NCBI RefSeq assembly: GCF_014836535.1 | Contig: NZ_JACSQP010000002.1 | Span: forward strand, 310,001 to 374,000 | Reading direction: 5' to 3' | Source: Microbacterium pullorum | Lineage (GTDB): Bacteria; Actinomycetota; Actinomycetes; Actinomycetales; Microbacteriaceae | DNA length: 64,000 bases | Part shown: piece after piece, positions 11,233 through 19,336 of the stretch | Layout: every line of letters begins with the position of its first letter | How positions within the stretch are numbered: position 1 is the stretch's first letter | Made by a program: the position numbers and the translations under genes | Notes under the pieces: generated by a model | Seen by the model: only the letters and a program-made list of their open reading frames with translations | The model's database searches: none | What the model was told of the DNA's origin: nothing

Positions 11233-11319
11233 CCCTCAATCCTGTCACCGCCCGATGCCGGTCCCCGCCGCCGCGTGCCCGCGTGCCCGCCGACCCGCGC
11301 GCCCGCGGCATCCCGAGCC

Positions 11320-11379
11320 GTTCGAGTGTCACTTCCGCACGGTGTCCCGCCCCGACAACCCGCCAAACGCGACACCGGA
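11320..11379 (+). repeat. Dispersed ~60-bp repeat, copy 1
   Basis: Begins TTCGAGTGTCACTTCCGCAC and ends CGCGACACCGGAG. The outer GTGTC and GACAC form an inverted pair 40 nt apart. It shares its ends and the internal CGCAC-GT block with four other copies in this window. Confidence 0.7.
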
Positions 11380-11426
11380 GCCGCGCGGAGCAGCCCGGAG
11401 CCGCGCGCCCGCGGCGCCAGGCGCGG

Positions 11427-11488
11427 CTCGGGTGTCACAACCGCACAGTGCGGCGGCCCCCGCACCCGCCACGAGCGACACCGGAGCA
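11427..11488 (+). repeat. Dispersed ~60-bp repeat, copy 2
   Basis: Begins CTCGGGTGTCACAACCGCAC and ends GAGCGACACCGGAGC. It is in the same orientation as copy 1 and about 50 bp from it, so the copies occur in pairs. Confidence 0.7.
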
Positions 11489-11637
11489 GCGCGTGACCGC
11501 GGGCACGCGGGCACACACCACGAGCGAGCGCGGCGCAGCGCGGGCCCGGGCGCCGCAACAGCCCGAGGCCCCGGGCGGGGCGACGGATGCCGCCGGGCGG
11601 GTCGGCCGCGACGCCCGCACCGCGCTACGGTCGACAG

Positions 11638-12015
11638 ATGCCCGAAACGCGACCTGCCGACCCGCTCGCCGCCGAAGCAGCCACCCGCCGCATCGAGTTG
11701 ACCTTCCGTAAACCGCGGTTCGCGCTGTATGCGCGCATCCGCCCGACGCTCGTCATCGGCGAGCGCGGTCAGCCCACGCAGTGGGGCGTCGGCACATGGC
11801 AGGTGCCCGCCGACCGCGCCGTCGTCATCGGTGTCTTCCTGTTCAACCGGGTCTGGCGATTCGGTGAGGCGCGGTACACCCTCGCCCCGGGCGACGCTCC
11901 CGCTCTGGAGTACCGGGCACCGGTCCTGCCGTTCGGACGCGGAAAAATGCGCATCGGCGCGGCGATGACGGCACCCGATCACAGCGCCGCCGGCGGCACG
12001 CCGCCAACAGAATAG
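11638..12015 (+). CDS. Hypothetical protein, 125 residues
   Basis: Not recognised. The product is soluble, with no signal peptide or membrane segment, and has a compact core (IELTFRKPRFALYARIRP, then WGVGTWQVPADRAVVIGVFLF) suggesting a small beta-rich domain. The C-terminal 15 residues are Ala/Gly/Pro-rich and probably disordered. The ATG at 11638 has a -10-like TACGGT exactly 6 nt upstream, supporting a leaderless start; the frame before it is repeat sequence. It is followed 62 bp later by a permease gene on the same strand. Confidence 0.7.
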   Translation: MPETRPADPLAAEAATRRIELTFRKPRFALYARIRPTLVIGERGQPTQWGVGTWQVPADRAVVIGVFLFNRVWRFGEARYTLAPGDAPALEYRAPVLPFGRGKMRIGAAMTAPDHSAAGGTPPTE

Positions 12016-12077
12016 ATCACCGGAGCCCGCCGCGACAGCCGGTGTTCGTGCGCCTCATCGTGCGCTGAAGTGGGGCG

Positions 12078-13445
12078 ATGAGCAGAGAAATGGCGGCGAT
12101 CACGCCGACCGCCCCGATCGGGCTGAAGCGCGCGGTCGGCACGCCGCTGCTGTTCGCGTTCATCGTGGGCGACACTCTCGGCGCCGGCATCTACACCCTC
12201 GTCGGCACGATGGCCAACGATGTCGGCGGCGTCATCTGGCTGCCACTGCTGCTCGCGCTGGTCGTCGCGCTCCTCACCGCCGGCACCTACGCCGAGCTCA
12301 TCACGAAATACCCTCATGCCGGCGGTGCCGCCCGATACGTCGACCGCGCCTTCGGCATCCCGTACGTGTCGTTCCTCGTCGGGTTCTTGATGATGGCCTC
12401 CGGCATCACGACCGCCGCCGCCCTGGCCAATGCGTTCGCCGGCGACTATCTGACCGCCCTCATCGACGTGCCGCCCGTCCCCACGGCGATCGTGTTCATC
12501 GCGGTGCTGACCCTCATCAACCTGCGCGGCGTCCGCGAATCCCTCACCGCCAACCTCGTCGCCTCGGTCATCGAGGTGACGGGCCTGGTGATCGTGATCG
12601 TCGTCTGCGCGATCGTCTTCGGCAGCGGCGGCGGCGATCCGTCCCGCATCTTCGAGTTCGCGCCCGATGTGCCCCCACTCCAGGGAGCGTTCGCGGCATC
12701 GATCATCGCCTTCTTCTCCTTCCTCGGCTTCGAGGCCGCGGCGAACATGGCCGAAGAGGTGAAGAACCCGTCCAAGGCGTACCCGCGGGCCTTGTTCGGC
12801 GCGATCTTCACGGCGGCCGTCGTCTACCTGCTGATCGCGATCGGCGCCGTCATCGTGCTGCCGCCGGCGGAGCTGGCCGAATCCACCGGACCGCTGCTCG
12901 AGGTCGTCGACGCCAGCGGCGTCGGCATCCCGTCGTGGCTGTTCGGCCTCATCGCCCTCGTCGCGATCGCGAACGGTGCGCTGCTGTTCATGGTCATGGC
13001 CAGCCGCGTCGGCTATGGCCTCGCCGAAGCGGGTCTCCTCCCCCACGCGTTCGCGCGGGTGCTGCCCAACCGCCGCACGCCGTGGGTGTCGATCGTCGTC
13101 ATCGCCGGCATCACGATCTGCCTCACCATCGTCGGCGACATCGCGACCCTGGCAGAGACGACCGTGTTGCTGCTGCTGCTGGTGTTCCTCTCCGCCAACG
13201 TCAGCGTGCTCGTGCTGAAGAAGGACAAGGTCGACCACTCTCACTTCAGCGTCCCCCGCTTCGTCCCGGTCCTCGGCATCCTCGCGTGCATCGTGCTGCT
13301 CGCTCAGCAGTCGTGGACGGTCTGGATCAGCGCCGCGGCCTACGTCGCCGTGGGGTCGGTGCTGTTCTTCGTGGCCCGATACGGCCGCAAGCGCGGCGAC
13401 AAGAAGCTGCGGGCGCAGGCCGAGAAACCCGCGCCTCGCGCCTGA
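12078..13445 (+). CDS. APC-superfamily amino acid permease
   Basis: A 455-residue integral membrane transporter with about twelve hydrophobic segments. The first helix carries the APC signature GDTLGAGIYTLVG, where an unwound glycine region binds the substrate amino group, and EVKNPSKAYPRA follows helix 6 as in APC members. The C-terminus is cytoplasmic and Lys/Arg-rich (GRKRGDKKLRAQAE). It takes up an amino acid or related amine; the substrate cannot be read from sequence. It stands alone, with no adjacent catabolic gene. Confidence 0.88.
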   Translation: MSREMAAITPTAPIGLKRAVGTPLLFAFIVGDTLGAGIYTLVGTMANDVGGVIWLPLLLALVVALLTAGTYAELITKYPHAGGAARYVDRAFGIPYVSFLVGFLMMASGITTAAALANAFAGDYLTALIDVPPVPTAIVFIAVLTLINLRGVRESLTANLVASVIEVTGLVIVIVVCAIVFGSGGGDPSRIFEFAPDVPPLQGAFAASIIAFFSFLGFEAAANMAEEVKNPSKAYPRALFGAIFTAAVVYLLIAIGAVIVLPPAELAESTGPLLEVVDASGVGIPSWLFGLIALVAIANGALLFMVMASRVGYGLAEAGLLPHAFARVLPNRRTPWVSIVVIAGITICLTIVGDIATLAETTVLLLLLVFLSANVSVLVLKKDKVDHSHFSVPRFVPVLGILACIVLLAQQSWTVWISAAAYVAVGSVLFFVARYGRKRGDKKLRAQAEKPAPRA

Positions 13446-13525
13446 GTATCCCGGGCTGATGGATGCCGCGCGGCACGGCGGCAGAGCGGCTGCCGGTGTC
13501 GGCGGGTGCGTCTAGCGTGGCCGGC

Positions 13526-13948
13526 GTGGACGAAGACGCGCTGCCGGGGCCGTGCGCACTGTGCGGGGGTCGCGCGGGCGTGCGCGTGGCGGGCGCCTGG
13601 AGCTGCGCCGCCTGCGGCTGGCGGTACGGCGACGCGCCCGACCCCGACCTGCCGCTCCCCCGCATCGACGTCGTCTATTACCTGCGCTATCGCGAGCGCG
13701 TGAAGATCGGCACGACGTGGCGCCCACGGCAGCGACTGGCCGCGATCCGGCACGATGAGCTGCTCGCGTTCGAGCGCGGCGGACGACCGCTCGAGCAGCA
13801 GCGGCACCGACAGTTCGCCGGCATCCGCGAAGGCGGCGAGTGGTTCACCCTTCACCCCTCGCTCGCCGAGCACATCGCAGCAACGCGCTCCGCCACGGAC
13901 CCGTGGACCCAGTACGCCCGGTGGCTCAGCGAGGCACTCCGGCGATGA
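13526..13948 (+). CDS. GIY-YIG-type nuclease-fold protein with N-terminal zinc ribbon
   Basis: About 140 residues. The N-terminus has two CxxC pairs (CALCGG and CAACGW), a small zinc ribbon. The rest matches the T5orf172/MUG113 branch of the GIY-YIG fold: VVYYLRYRERVKIGTTWRPR, then RL, a glutamate in GGRPLEQQRH, and GEWFTLHPSL. Family members are DNA nucleases or DNA-binding modules of phage and host proteins. The GTG at 13526 has TAGCGT 7 nt upstream; the longer frame from 13463 lacks any start signal. Function here is unknown. Confidence 0.78.
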   Translation: MDEDALPGPCALCGGRAGVRVAGAWSCAACGWRYGDAPDPDLPLPRIDVVYYLRYRERVKIGTTWRPRQRLAAIRHDELLAFERGGRPLEQQRHRQFAGIREGGEWFTLHPSLAEHIAATRSATDPWTQYARWLSEALRR

Positions 13949-14052
13949 GCCTCGGCAGCTCGCCACACCGCAGCCCGGCACGTGCGCACCGTCGTGCGGC
14001 CTCGTGCAGCCCGGCGGTGTCGGCGGATCCGCTGCGGGTCTATCGTGCCCTC

Positions 14053-15021
14053 ATGGCTACCGACACCGGCGTGCTCGACTGGCTGCTCGACTCGGACCCG
14101 GCCCTGCGATGGCAGGTCGAACGCGACCTCGTCGGTGCGCCGCCCGAGGTGTGGCAGCGCACACGCGCCCGCGTGCCCGTCGAAGGCTTCGGGGCGCGAC
14201 TGCTGTCGCACCAGGATGCCGACGGCCAGTGGGCCGGTGGCGCCTACTTCCCCGCAGGGTTCTTCGACAGCGACGAGGCGCACGCGCCAGGCCAGCCGTG
14301 GACGGCGACGACCTGGTCACTGAAGGACCTGCGCGAATGGGGCGTCGATGCCGCCCACCTCGGCGACACCGCCGAGCGCCTCGCGGCGAACAGCCGCTGG
14401 GAGTACGACGACCTGCCCTACTGGGGCGGCGAGGTCGACGTCTGCATCAACGCGTACACGCTGGCATCCGGCGCGTGGCTCGGCGTGGACGTGACACCGC
14501 TCGCGCGCTGGTTCGTCGATCACCGGCTGACCGACGGCGGGTGGAACTGCGAGGCCGAGGAGGGCGACTCGGTGCGCTCCTCGTTCCACTCCACTCTCAA
14601 CGCCGTCCGCGGGCTGCTCGCCTACGAGATGCTCACCGGCGACGATTCGCCGCGCGACGCCCGACACGGCGGCGAGGAGTACCTGCTCCAGCGGCGTCTG
14701 CTCTACCGGCTCAGCACGGGCGAACTGGTGGGAGGATTCGCGACCAGCTTCGTCGCCCCGACCCGCCATCGCTACAGCGCCCTCACCGCTCTGGACCACT
14801 TCCGCGACGTCGCCGTGCACGAGGGTCGCGCGCCCGATCCGCGTCTGGCCGACGCGGTGGCCGTGGTGCGGCATGCGCGCCGGCCTGACGGCACGTGGCT
14901 GCAGGGCGCGCCGCTGCGCGGTCGCACCTGGTTCGACGTGGATGCCGGTGAGGGCGAGCCGTCGAAATGGCTCACCCTCACCGGCACGCGGGTTCTCGAC
15001 TGGTGGGATGCCGCCGCCTGA
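14053..15021 (+). CDS. Squalene-cyclase/prenyltransferase-fold protein
   Basis: 322 residues. Repeated motifs resembling the QW-type alpha/alpha-barrel repeats of terpene cyclases are visible (DADGQWAGGAYFP, LTDGGWNCEAEEGDSVRSSFHSTL split over positions 150-180, RPDGTWLQGA). The DxDD acid motif of true class II cyclases is not obvious, so enzymatic cyclisation is doubtful. Many actinobacteria carry such stand-alone proteins annotated as squalene cyclase. The ATG at 14053 has TATCGT 6 nt upstream. No isoprenoid gene is adjacent. Confidence 0.72.
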   Translation: MATDTGVLDWLLDSDPALRWQVERDLVGAPPEVWQRTRARVPVEGFGARLLSHQDADGQWAGGAYFPAGFFDSDEAHAPGQPWTATTWSLKDLREWGVDAAHLGDTAERLAANSRWEYDDLPYWGGEVDVCINAYTLASGAWLGVDVTPLARWFVDHRLTDGGWNCEAEEGDSVRSSFHSTLNAVRGLLAYEMLTGDDSPRDARHGGEEYLLQRRLLYRLSTGELVGGFATSFVAPTRHRYSALTALDHFRDVAVHEGRAPDPRLADAVAVVRHARRPDGTWLQGAPLRGRTWFDVDAGEGEPSKWLTLTGTRVLDWWDAAA

Positions 15022-15042
15022 TCAGCCGGGCTGCAGCGACGT

Positions 15043-15651
15043 TCAGGCGCGGGCGGTGTCGCGTGCATCCCGTCCGTCGAGCATGATCGGCAGACCATCG
15101 ATCTGCGCGAGCGCCTGCGCGCGGTTGTCCCGCGCCGCTTGCGAGAAGTGGGCGATGTCGGCGCGCACCTCGTCGGAGAGTTCGCCCTTCGACGCGGCGA
15201 CCACCGCGGCGTTCGCCTGGTTGCGCAGGGAGATGAACATCGGCTTGTTCTGCATCGAGCGGTCGACCCACTGCGGGCGGTCGAACACCGTCCCCATCTG
15301 GATCGTGCCCTCATCGATCCACATCGACGCGTAGACCTCCGCCGCGCCCAGGGCGGCCTGCGTGGCGACGTCGGCGTCGAGCGGGGTGTCCAGCAGGGCG
15401 CGCACCTCGCGCTGCAGGTAGGCCACGACCGGGAGCACCGAAGCGGCATCGGCCTCGGTCACGGCCTTGGCATCATTGGCGCGCGCGATCACCTGTCCGA
15501 CGGCGTCGAGCCGCGAAGTGAGCGACTCGCGCAGGGCCGGGTCCATCTCGCGCCCATCGCGCATGGCGAGGGAGTTGTGGAAGACCATCAGCCGCTGCAG
15601 GTTGGCGAACATCAGGATCAGCGCGTTGAAGCGGTGCTCGTCGGGAGTCAT
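15043..15651 (-). CDS. Hypothetical helical protein, 202 residues
   Basis: Not recognised. The sequence is almost entirely alpha-helical in character (FNALILMFANLQRLMVFHNS at the start, many Ala/Arg/Glu helices later), soluble, without cysteines, signal or membrane segments. It is convergent with the preceding cyclase-like gene. The ATG at 15651 is the only reasonable start. Confidence 0.7.
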   Translation of the reverse strand: MTPDEHRFNALILMFANLQRLMVFHNSLAMRDGREMDPALRESLTSRLDAVGQVIARANDAKAVTEADAASVLPVVAYLQREVRALLDTPLDADVATQAALGAAEVYASMWIDEGTIQMGTVFDRPQWVDRSMQNKPMFISLRNQANAAVVAASKGELSDEVRADIAHFSQAARDNRAQALAQIDGLPIMLDGRDARDTARA

Positions 15652-15695
15652 CGTTCGACGCTACCGGGAGCCGTCGATCCGTGGCGTATGTGCAC

Positions 15696-15926
15696 TCAGG
15701 GCTTGTGCCGGATGCCGGCGAGGAAGTAAGAGGCCGGGCCGATCCAGTTGATGAGGATCACCGGGATCCACACCGGCTTGGGTCCGCGCACGTCGTCCTT
15801 GTCGCGCCACGCGAGATCCCAGAAGGCGAGGAAGGCGAAGGCCACCTGCACCACGGTCAGCAGCCCCAGCGCGATCTTGGCGGCTACGGGAGCCTGCACG
15901 GGCAGGCGGATGTCCGTTTTGGTCAT
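15696..15926 (-). CDS. Small membrane protein with PLD-nuclease N-terminal domain
   Basis: 76 residues with two hydrophobic segments (VAAKIALGLLTVVQVAFAF and VWIPVILINWIGPASYFLAG) separated by a charged loop (RDKDDVRGPK). This two-helix unit is known as the phospholipase D nuclease N-terminal domain, often encoded as a free-standing small membrane protein beside transporters or alone. Function is unknown. Confidence 0.72.
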   Translation of the reverse strand: MTKTDIRLPVQAPVAAKIALGLLTVVQVAFAFLAFWDLAWRDKDDVRGPKPVWIPVILINWIGPASYFLAGIRHKP

Positions 15927-16003
15927 GTCGATTCCCCCATCGGTGTTCGCGCCGGCGTCGGCGATCCCACGCTAGCCCGCTGGGCGCAGCGGCGTCGAGA
16001 CCG

Positions 16004-16594
16004 TCATGCACCCGGCATCCACACCGCCCGACCCTGCGTGGCGTCGTCGATGCGCGGCACGAGCGCCGCGACCCGGTCCTCGGCCACCTGCAGCGTCATC
16101 TCCACGTCGGCCCCGTGCCGCACCTCCCCCAGCTCGGCACCGAGCGCGTCGAACTCACGGCGCACGATCCCTTCGTAGGCATACGGAACGGTCACGTGCA
16201 GCGTCTGCACGCGGATGAGCGGGACGCGCTCGACGCCGAGCAGCGCCTGCGCCACCGAATCCGTGTAGGCGCGCACGAGTCCGCCCGCTCCCAGTTTGAT
16301 GCCGCCGAAGTACCGCACGACGGTGGCGAGCACGCCCTCGAGCTCCTGATGCCGCAGCACGTCGAGCATGGGCCTGCCTGCGGTACCGCTCGGCTCGCCG
16401 TCGTCGTTGGCCGCAGAGTGGCCGCCGGCCATCAGTGCCCAGCAGATGTGACGGGCATCGGGATGCTGCGCCCACAGTTCCTGCACGCGGGCGACGGCCT
16501 CCTCGCGCCCCGCGACCGGCTCGACGCACCCCAGGAAGCGACTCTTCTTGATGACGAGCTCGCTGTGCACGGGAGCGGCGAGGGTGAAGGGCAT
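16004..16594 (-). CDS. YigZ/IMPACT family protein
   Basis: 196 residues with the UPF0029/IMPACT N-terminal domain (KKSRFLGCVEPV, then ARHICWALMAGG, DDGEPSGTAGRPML, VVRYFGGIKLGAGGLVRAY) and a C-terminal DUF1949 ferredoxin-like domain. All signature motifs are intact and length is standard. Bacterial YigZ is a conserved protein of uncertain role, proposed to bind RNA or act in translation. It is 12 nt downstream of the SDR gene on the same strand, so the two are probably co-transcribed. Confidence 0.88.
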   Translation of the reverse strand: MPFTLAAPVHSELVIKKSRFLGCVEPVAGREEAVARVQELWAQHPDARHICWALMAGGHSAANDDGEPSGTAGRPMLDVLRHQELEGVLATVVRYFGGIKLGAGGLVRAYTDSVAQALLGVERVPLIRVQTLHVTVPYAYEGIVRREFDALGAELGEVRHGADVEMTLQVAEDRVAALVPRIDDATQGRAVWMPGA

Positions 16595-16606
16595 CGCGGC
16601 GGGGGG

Positions 16607-17296
16607 TCAGACGCCCGGTCGGATCGTGAGGTCGGGAATCTGCGCATCGCGGGGCAGATCCAGCACGGTGAGGATGCTCGTGACCACCGAGGCGGGATCG
16701 ATGAAGTCCGCAGGCTCGTAGGCCCGCCCCTCCTGTTCGTGCACGCGCTCCTGCATCGCCGTCGCCGTGCGGCCGGGGTACACCGACGACACCCGCACGC
16801 CGTGGGGAGCCTCCTCGGCGCGCAGGCTCTCGGCGAGCGCTTTGAGCCCGTGCTTGGATGCCGCATAGGCGGACCACTCAGGTGCCGCACGCAGGCCCGC
16901 CCCCGAGTTGACGAACAGCACCTGGCCCCTCGCCGCGCGCAGGGCGGGAAGAAGCAGGCGCGTCAGCTCGGCCGGCGCGACGAGGTTCACGTCGAGCTGC
17001 GACGTCCACTTCGCGACCGGGAGCTCAGCCACGGGGCCGAGGTCCACGACGCCCGCGACGTGCAGCAGCGAGTCGAGGCGAGCGGGAAGCGCCTGAGCGG
17101 CGAGCGCCGCGGCCAGATCGCCGGGCGCCGCGAGGTCGGCCACGACGGTCTGTGCGCCCGGGAAGCGCTCGCGCAGTTCCGTCGCGCGTGCGTCGCTACG
17201 CGCGAGCAGGATGAGGTCGTCGCCACGCGCCTGCAGACGGGCGGCGAGGGCGGCGCCGATGCCGGATCCGGCGCCGGTGAGCATGTGCAGAGCCAT
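16607..17296 (-). CDS. Short-chain dehydrogenase/reductase (SDR)
   Basis: 229 residues with a classical SDR Rossmann fold: TGAGSGIGAALA cofactor motif at residues 7-18, an NNAG-equivalent position reading HVAG, and the catalytic YAASK (Tyr-x3-Lys) about residue 150, followed by the PGRTAT substrate loop. The arginine after the second strand (LLARSD) suggests NADP. The ATG at 17296 gives a start right at the first beta strand; the upstream frame overlaps a divergent gene. Substrate unknown. Confidence 0.87.
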   Translation of the reverse strand: MALHMLTGAGSGIGAALAARLQARGDDLILLARSDARATELRERFPGAQTVVADLAAPGDLAAALAAQALPARLDSLLHVAGVVDLGPVAELPVAKWTSQLDVNLVAPAELTRLLLPALRAARGQVLFVNSGAGLRAAPEWSAYAASKHGLKALAESLRAEEAPHGVRVSSVYPGRTATAMQERVHEQEGRAYEPADFIDPASVVTSILTVLDLPRDAQIPDLTIRPGV

Positions 17297-17384
17297 ACCG
17301 ATATCGTCCCACGGCAGGCTCGACGAGCCGCTCCCGACCGGTCGACCCCTGCCCCGGGCGCCGGCGCGCGCGTACACTCTGGCC

Positions 17385-17732
17385 ATGGTCGACGAAGACC
17401 CGGTGACGACCAACCCGGAGCACTACCGCACGATCTTCGAGAACGAACACGTCCGCGTGCTGAGCTACCTCGACTCCCCGGGCGACAAGACCACTCCCCA
17501 CAGGCATCCCAACAGCGTCATGATCACCCTCACCGACTTTCACCGACGGTTGACCATGGCCGATGGAGACCGCGACGTGCAACTGGCTGCGAACCAGGCA
17601 CTGTGGGTTCCCGCGCAGCGTCACGCGGGAGAGAACACGGGGAGCACTCCGACACACACGATCTTCGTCGAGCTCAAGGGACCAGGCGCCGGAGTCGTGG
17701 ACACGCACGCCGTCGGCCCCGACATCGGCTAG
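17385..17732 (+). CDS. Small cupin-like protein
   Basis: 115 residues forming a single beta-barrel cupin-like domain. A histidine-bearing motif (KTTPHRHPNSVMITLTD) and a later proline-bounded strand (ALWVPAQRHAGENTG) with a further His fit the two cupin motifs, so a metal site is possible. The ATG at 17385 has TACACT 6 nt upstream, a leaderless pattern. It is divergent from the SDR gene 88 bp away. Specific role unknown. Confidence 0.72.
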   Translation: MVDEDPVTTNPEHYRTIFENEHVRVLSYLDSPGDKTTPHRHPNSVMITLTDFHRRLTMADGDRDVQLAANQALWVPAQRHAGENTGSTPTHTIFVELKGPGAGVVDTHAVGPDIG

Positions 17733-17800
17733 ACACGCGAGCGCACGCCCCCGTCGGGCGGAATGACCTCGCTGCCGTGGCAGTATTGGGCCGCCGGCCG

Positions 17801-18352
17801 TCAGTCCTCGATGCGCCACCCGTCACCGTCACGCAGGTAGACGATCCGCACGTGATGCCGGTCGGGTGCGCCCTGCCAGAACTCCACACGCGTGGGCTCC
17901 ACGCGCCAGAGGGTCCAGTCATCGGGGGCGACGCCCTCCTGTGCCGCCGCGCTGCGGGCGCGCAGGTCGGCCAGACTCTCCTCCCGAGATGCCTCGACCA
18001 CCGAGCCGCGCACCCGCACCGAACGCGCGAGTGGCTGCCACCAGAAAGTGAGCGCCGCGTGCGGCTGACTCTCGAGCTGTGCGCCCTTGGCGCTGTTCCG
18101 CGTGCTCGCGAACGCCCAGCCCCGGGCATCCACGTCTTTCAGCAGCAGGATCCGCGCATCGGGGACGCCGCTCGCATCGACCGTCGACAGCGTCATCGCG
18201 TGCGGTTCCGCGACGTCGGAGGCTCGCGCCAGGTCGAGCCATTCGAGGAAGAGCGTCACCGGGTCTGACGGCAGATCGCCGAAGTCCGACAACGGCGCCC
18301 GCCCCGCCAGCGAAGGGAGCGACCGCAGAAGCGACCGTGTCGCCTCGGTCAT
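17801..18352 (-). CDS. Pyridoxamine 5'-phosphate oxidase-like flavoprotein
   Basis: 183 residues of the FMN split-barrel PNPOx family: DARILLLKDVDARGWAFAST, the FMN-phosphate-binding region NSAKGAQLESQPHAALTFWW, and the C-terminal R-x-H-x-R-like WRVEPTRVEFWQG. It resembles PdxH but ends RIVYLRDGDGWRIED rather than the canonical LAP, so a related oxidase (phenazine-biosynthesis type) is also possible. Its ATG at 18352 overlaps the stop codon of an amidohydrolase remnant (ATGA), showing that the two once formed an operon. Confidence 0.78.
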   Translation of the reverse strand: MTEATRSLLRSLPSLAGRAPLSDFGDLPSDPVTLFLEWLDLARASDVAEPHAMTLSTVDASGVPDARILLLKDVDARGWAFASTRNSAKGAQLESQPHAALTFWWQPLARSVRVRGSVVEASREESLADLRARSAAAQEGVAPDDWTLWRVEPTRVEFWQGAPDRHHVRIVYLRDGDGWRIED

Positions 18353-18590
18353 CCAGGGCCCGCCTCGTCGTGACCGTGCATGCCCGCCAGCCGCGGCAGC
18401 AGTCGGTGCGCGTTCGCCCAGCCGATGGCATCCCGATCTTCGGTGGAGAGACAGCCGGCCGAGGTAATGGCGCACGCTGCACTGGGCGCCATGCCCACCG
18501 AGTAGGGATAGTCGCTGCCGAAGACGAGTTGGGACATGCCGATCACGTCGATCAACCCGCCCGGCCACATGCGGTGTCCCCTAGTCAGCT
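18349..18590 (-). pseudogene. C-terminal remnant of an amidohydrolase
   Basis: About 80 codons match the end of the amidohydrolase-2 (decarboxylase) family: QLVFGSDYPYS with the last metal-ligand aspartate, then NAHRLLPRL. The N-terminal three quarters of a ~320-residue enzyme are missing. Similarity stops near 18590, where the next gene's 3' end begins, marking a deletion or insertion junction. The stop overlaps the following start by 4 nt. Confidence 0.6.
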
Positions 18591-19138
18591 CGCCGGTAGT
18601 GCACGCAGAGCACACCGTTGCGCATCGGCACCGCCGAGATCAGTGCGAGACGCCGCGTGCGGTCGATGAGACCGTGGAACAGGGTGGGGCCGTGCCCCGC
18701 GATTCTCGGGTGGACGAGGAACTTGTAGTCGTCGATGAGGTCCAGCCGGTCAAGCCCGGCCGCCAGTCTGCCGCTGCCGACGAGCACCCCGTCCGGGGTG
18801 CGGTCCTTCAGCTCCTGCACGACGGTGCGCAGGTCACCGTCGAGACGGTGGCTGTTGTTCCACGGGAAGTCGCTCCGTGTCGAGGACACGACGTACTTGG
18901 GTTTGGCCTCGAGCGTGGTGGCCCACTCACGCAACGCGGGCGACGCATCGACATCGCCGCGGGCGACCGCCGGCCAGGCGCTCTCCATCATTTCGTACGT
19001 GGTGCGCCCCCAGAGCATGGCACCGGCCTCATCCAGCAGGGTGGTGAAGTACGCGTGCGTCTCCTCGTCGGCGATGCCCTCCAGGTGATCGACGCATCCG
19101 TCGAGCGTGACGTTGATGCTGAAAGTCAGAGTGCCCAC
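18581..19138 (-). CDS. RibD C-terminal/dihydrofolate-reductase-like protein
   Basis: 185 residues of the RibD_C (DHFR-like) superfamily: LTFSINVTLDGCVDH at the start, LWGRTTYEMM, a VVSSTRSDFPW strand and GSGRLAAGLDRLDLIDDYKFLVHPRIAGHG. Members are NADPH-dependent reductases of mostly unknown substrate; few take part in riboflavin synthesis. The GTG at 19138 puts the family's first strand at the N-terminus; a GTG at 19186 would add 16 residues with no family match. Its 3' end abuts an amidohydrolase remnant. Confidence 0.78.
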   Translation of the reverse strand: MGTLTFSINVTLDGCVDHLEGIADEETHAYFTTLLDEAGAMLWGRTTYEMMESAWPAVARGDVDASPALREWATTLEAKPKYVVSSTRSDFPWNNSHRLDGDLRTVVQELKDRTPDGVLVGSGRLAAGLDRLDLIDDYKFLVHPRIAGHGPTLFHGLIDRTRRLALISAVPMRNGVLCVHYRRAD

Positions 19139-19336
19139 ACCGGGATTCTCGGGGGCATCGGGCCACTGTGCAATGCCCCTACTCACTCGGCGTCCGCGCG
19201 GGTGCAGGCTCCCGCGGGACTCGACCCATCTACCGCAATCCGGCCCGATGGCTTATGTTTCCCGGAGCACGCTGCGCGGCCGATCACCGGCATCGCAGCG
19301 GCTGTCGCCAGATCGTTGACCCAAGCGGAGGGCACC

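Larger units (their letters stand above)
11233..11637. other. 405-bp intergenic region with dispersed repeats
   Basis: This stretch lies between two divergently transcribed genes and shows no convincing coding frame. It contains two full copies of the dispersed ~60-bp repeat (listed separately) and a partial third (CCACGAGCGA near 11518). It is extremely GC-rich with many short runs. The right end carries a -10-like TACGGT directly before the next start codon. Confidence 0.6.

Noticed and set aside
13484-13516. Partial resemblance to the dispersed repeat (CCGGTGTCG...GCGGGTGCG, inverted)
   Set aside because: Only the short ends match and the internal blocks are missing; likely chance in GC-rich DNA.
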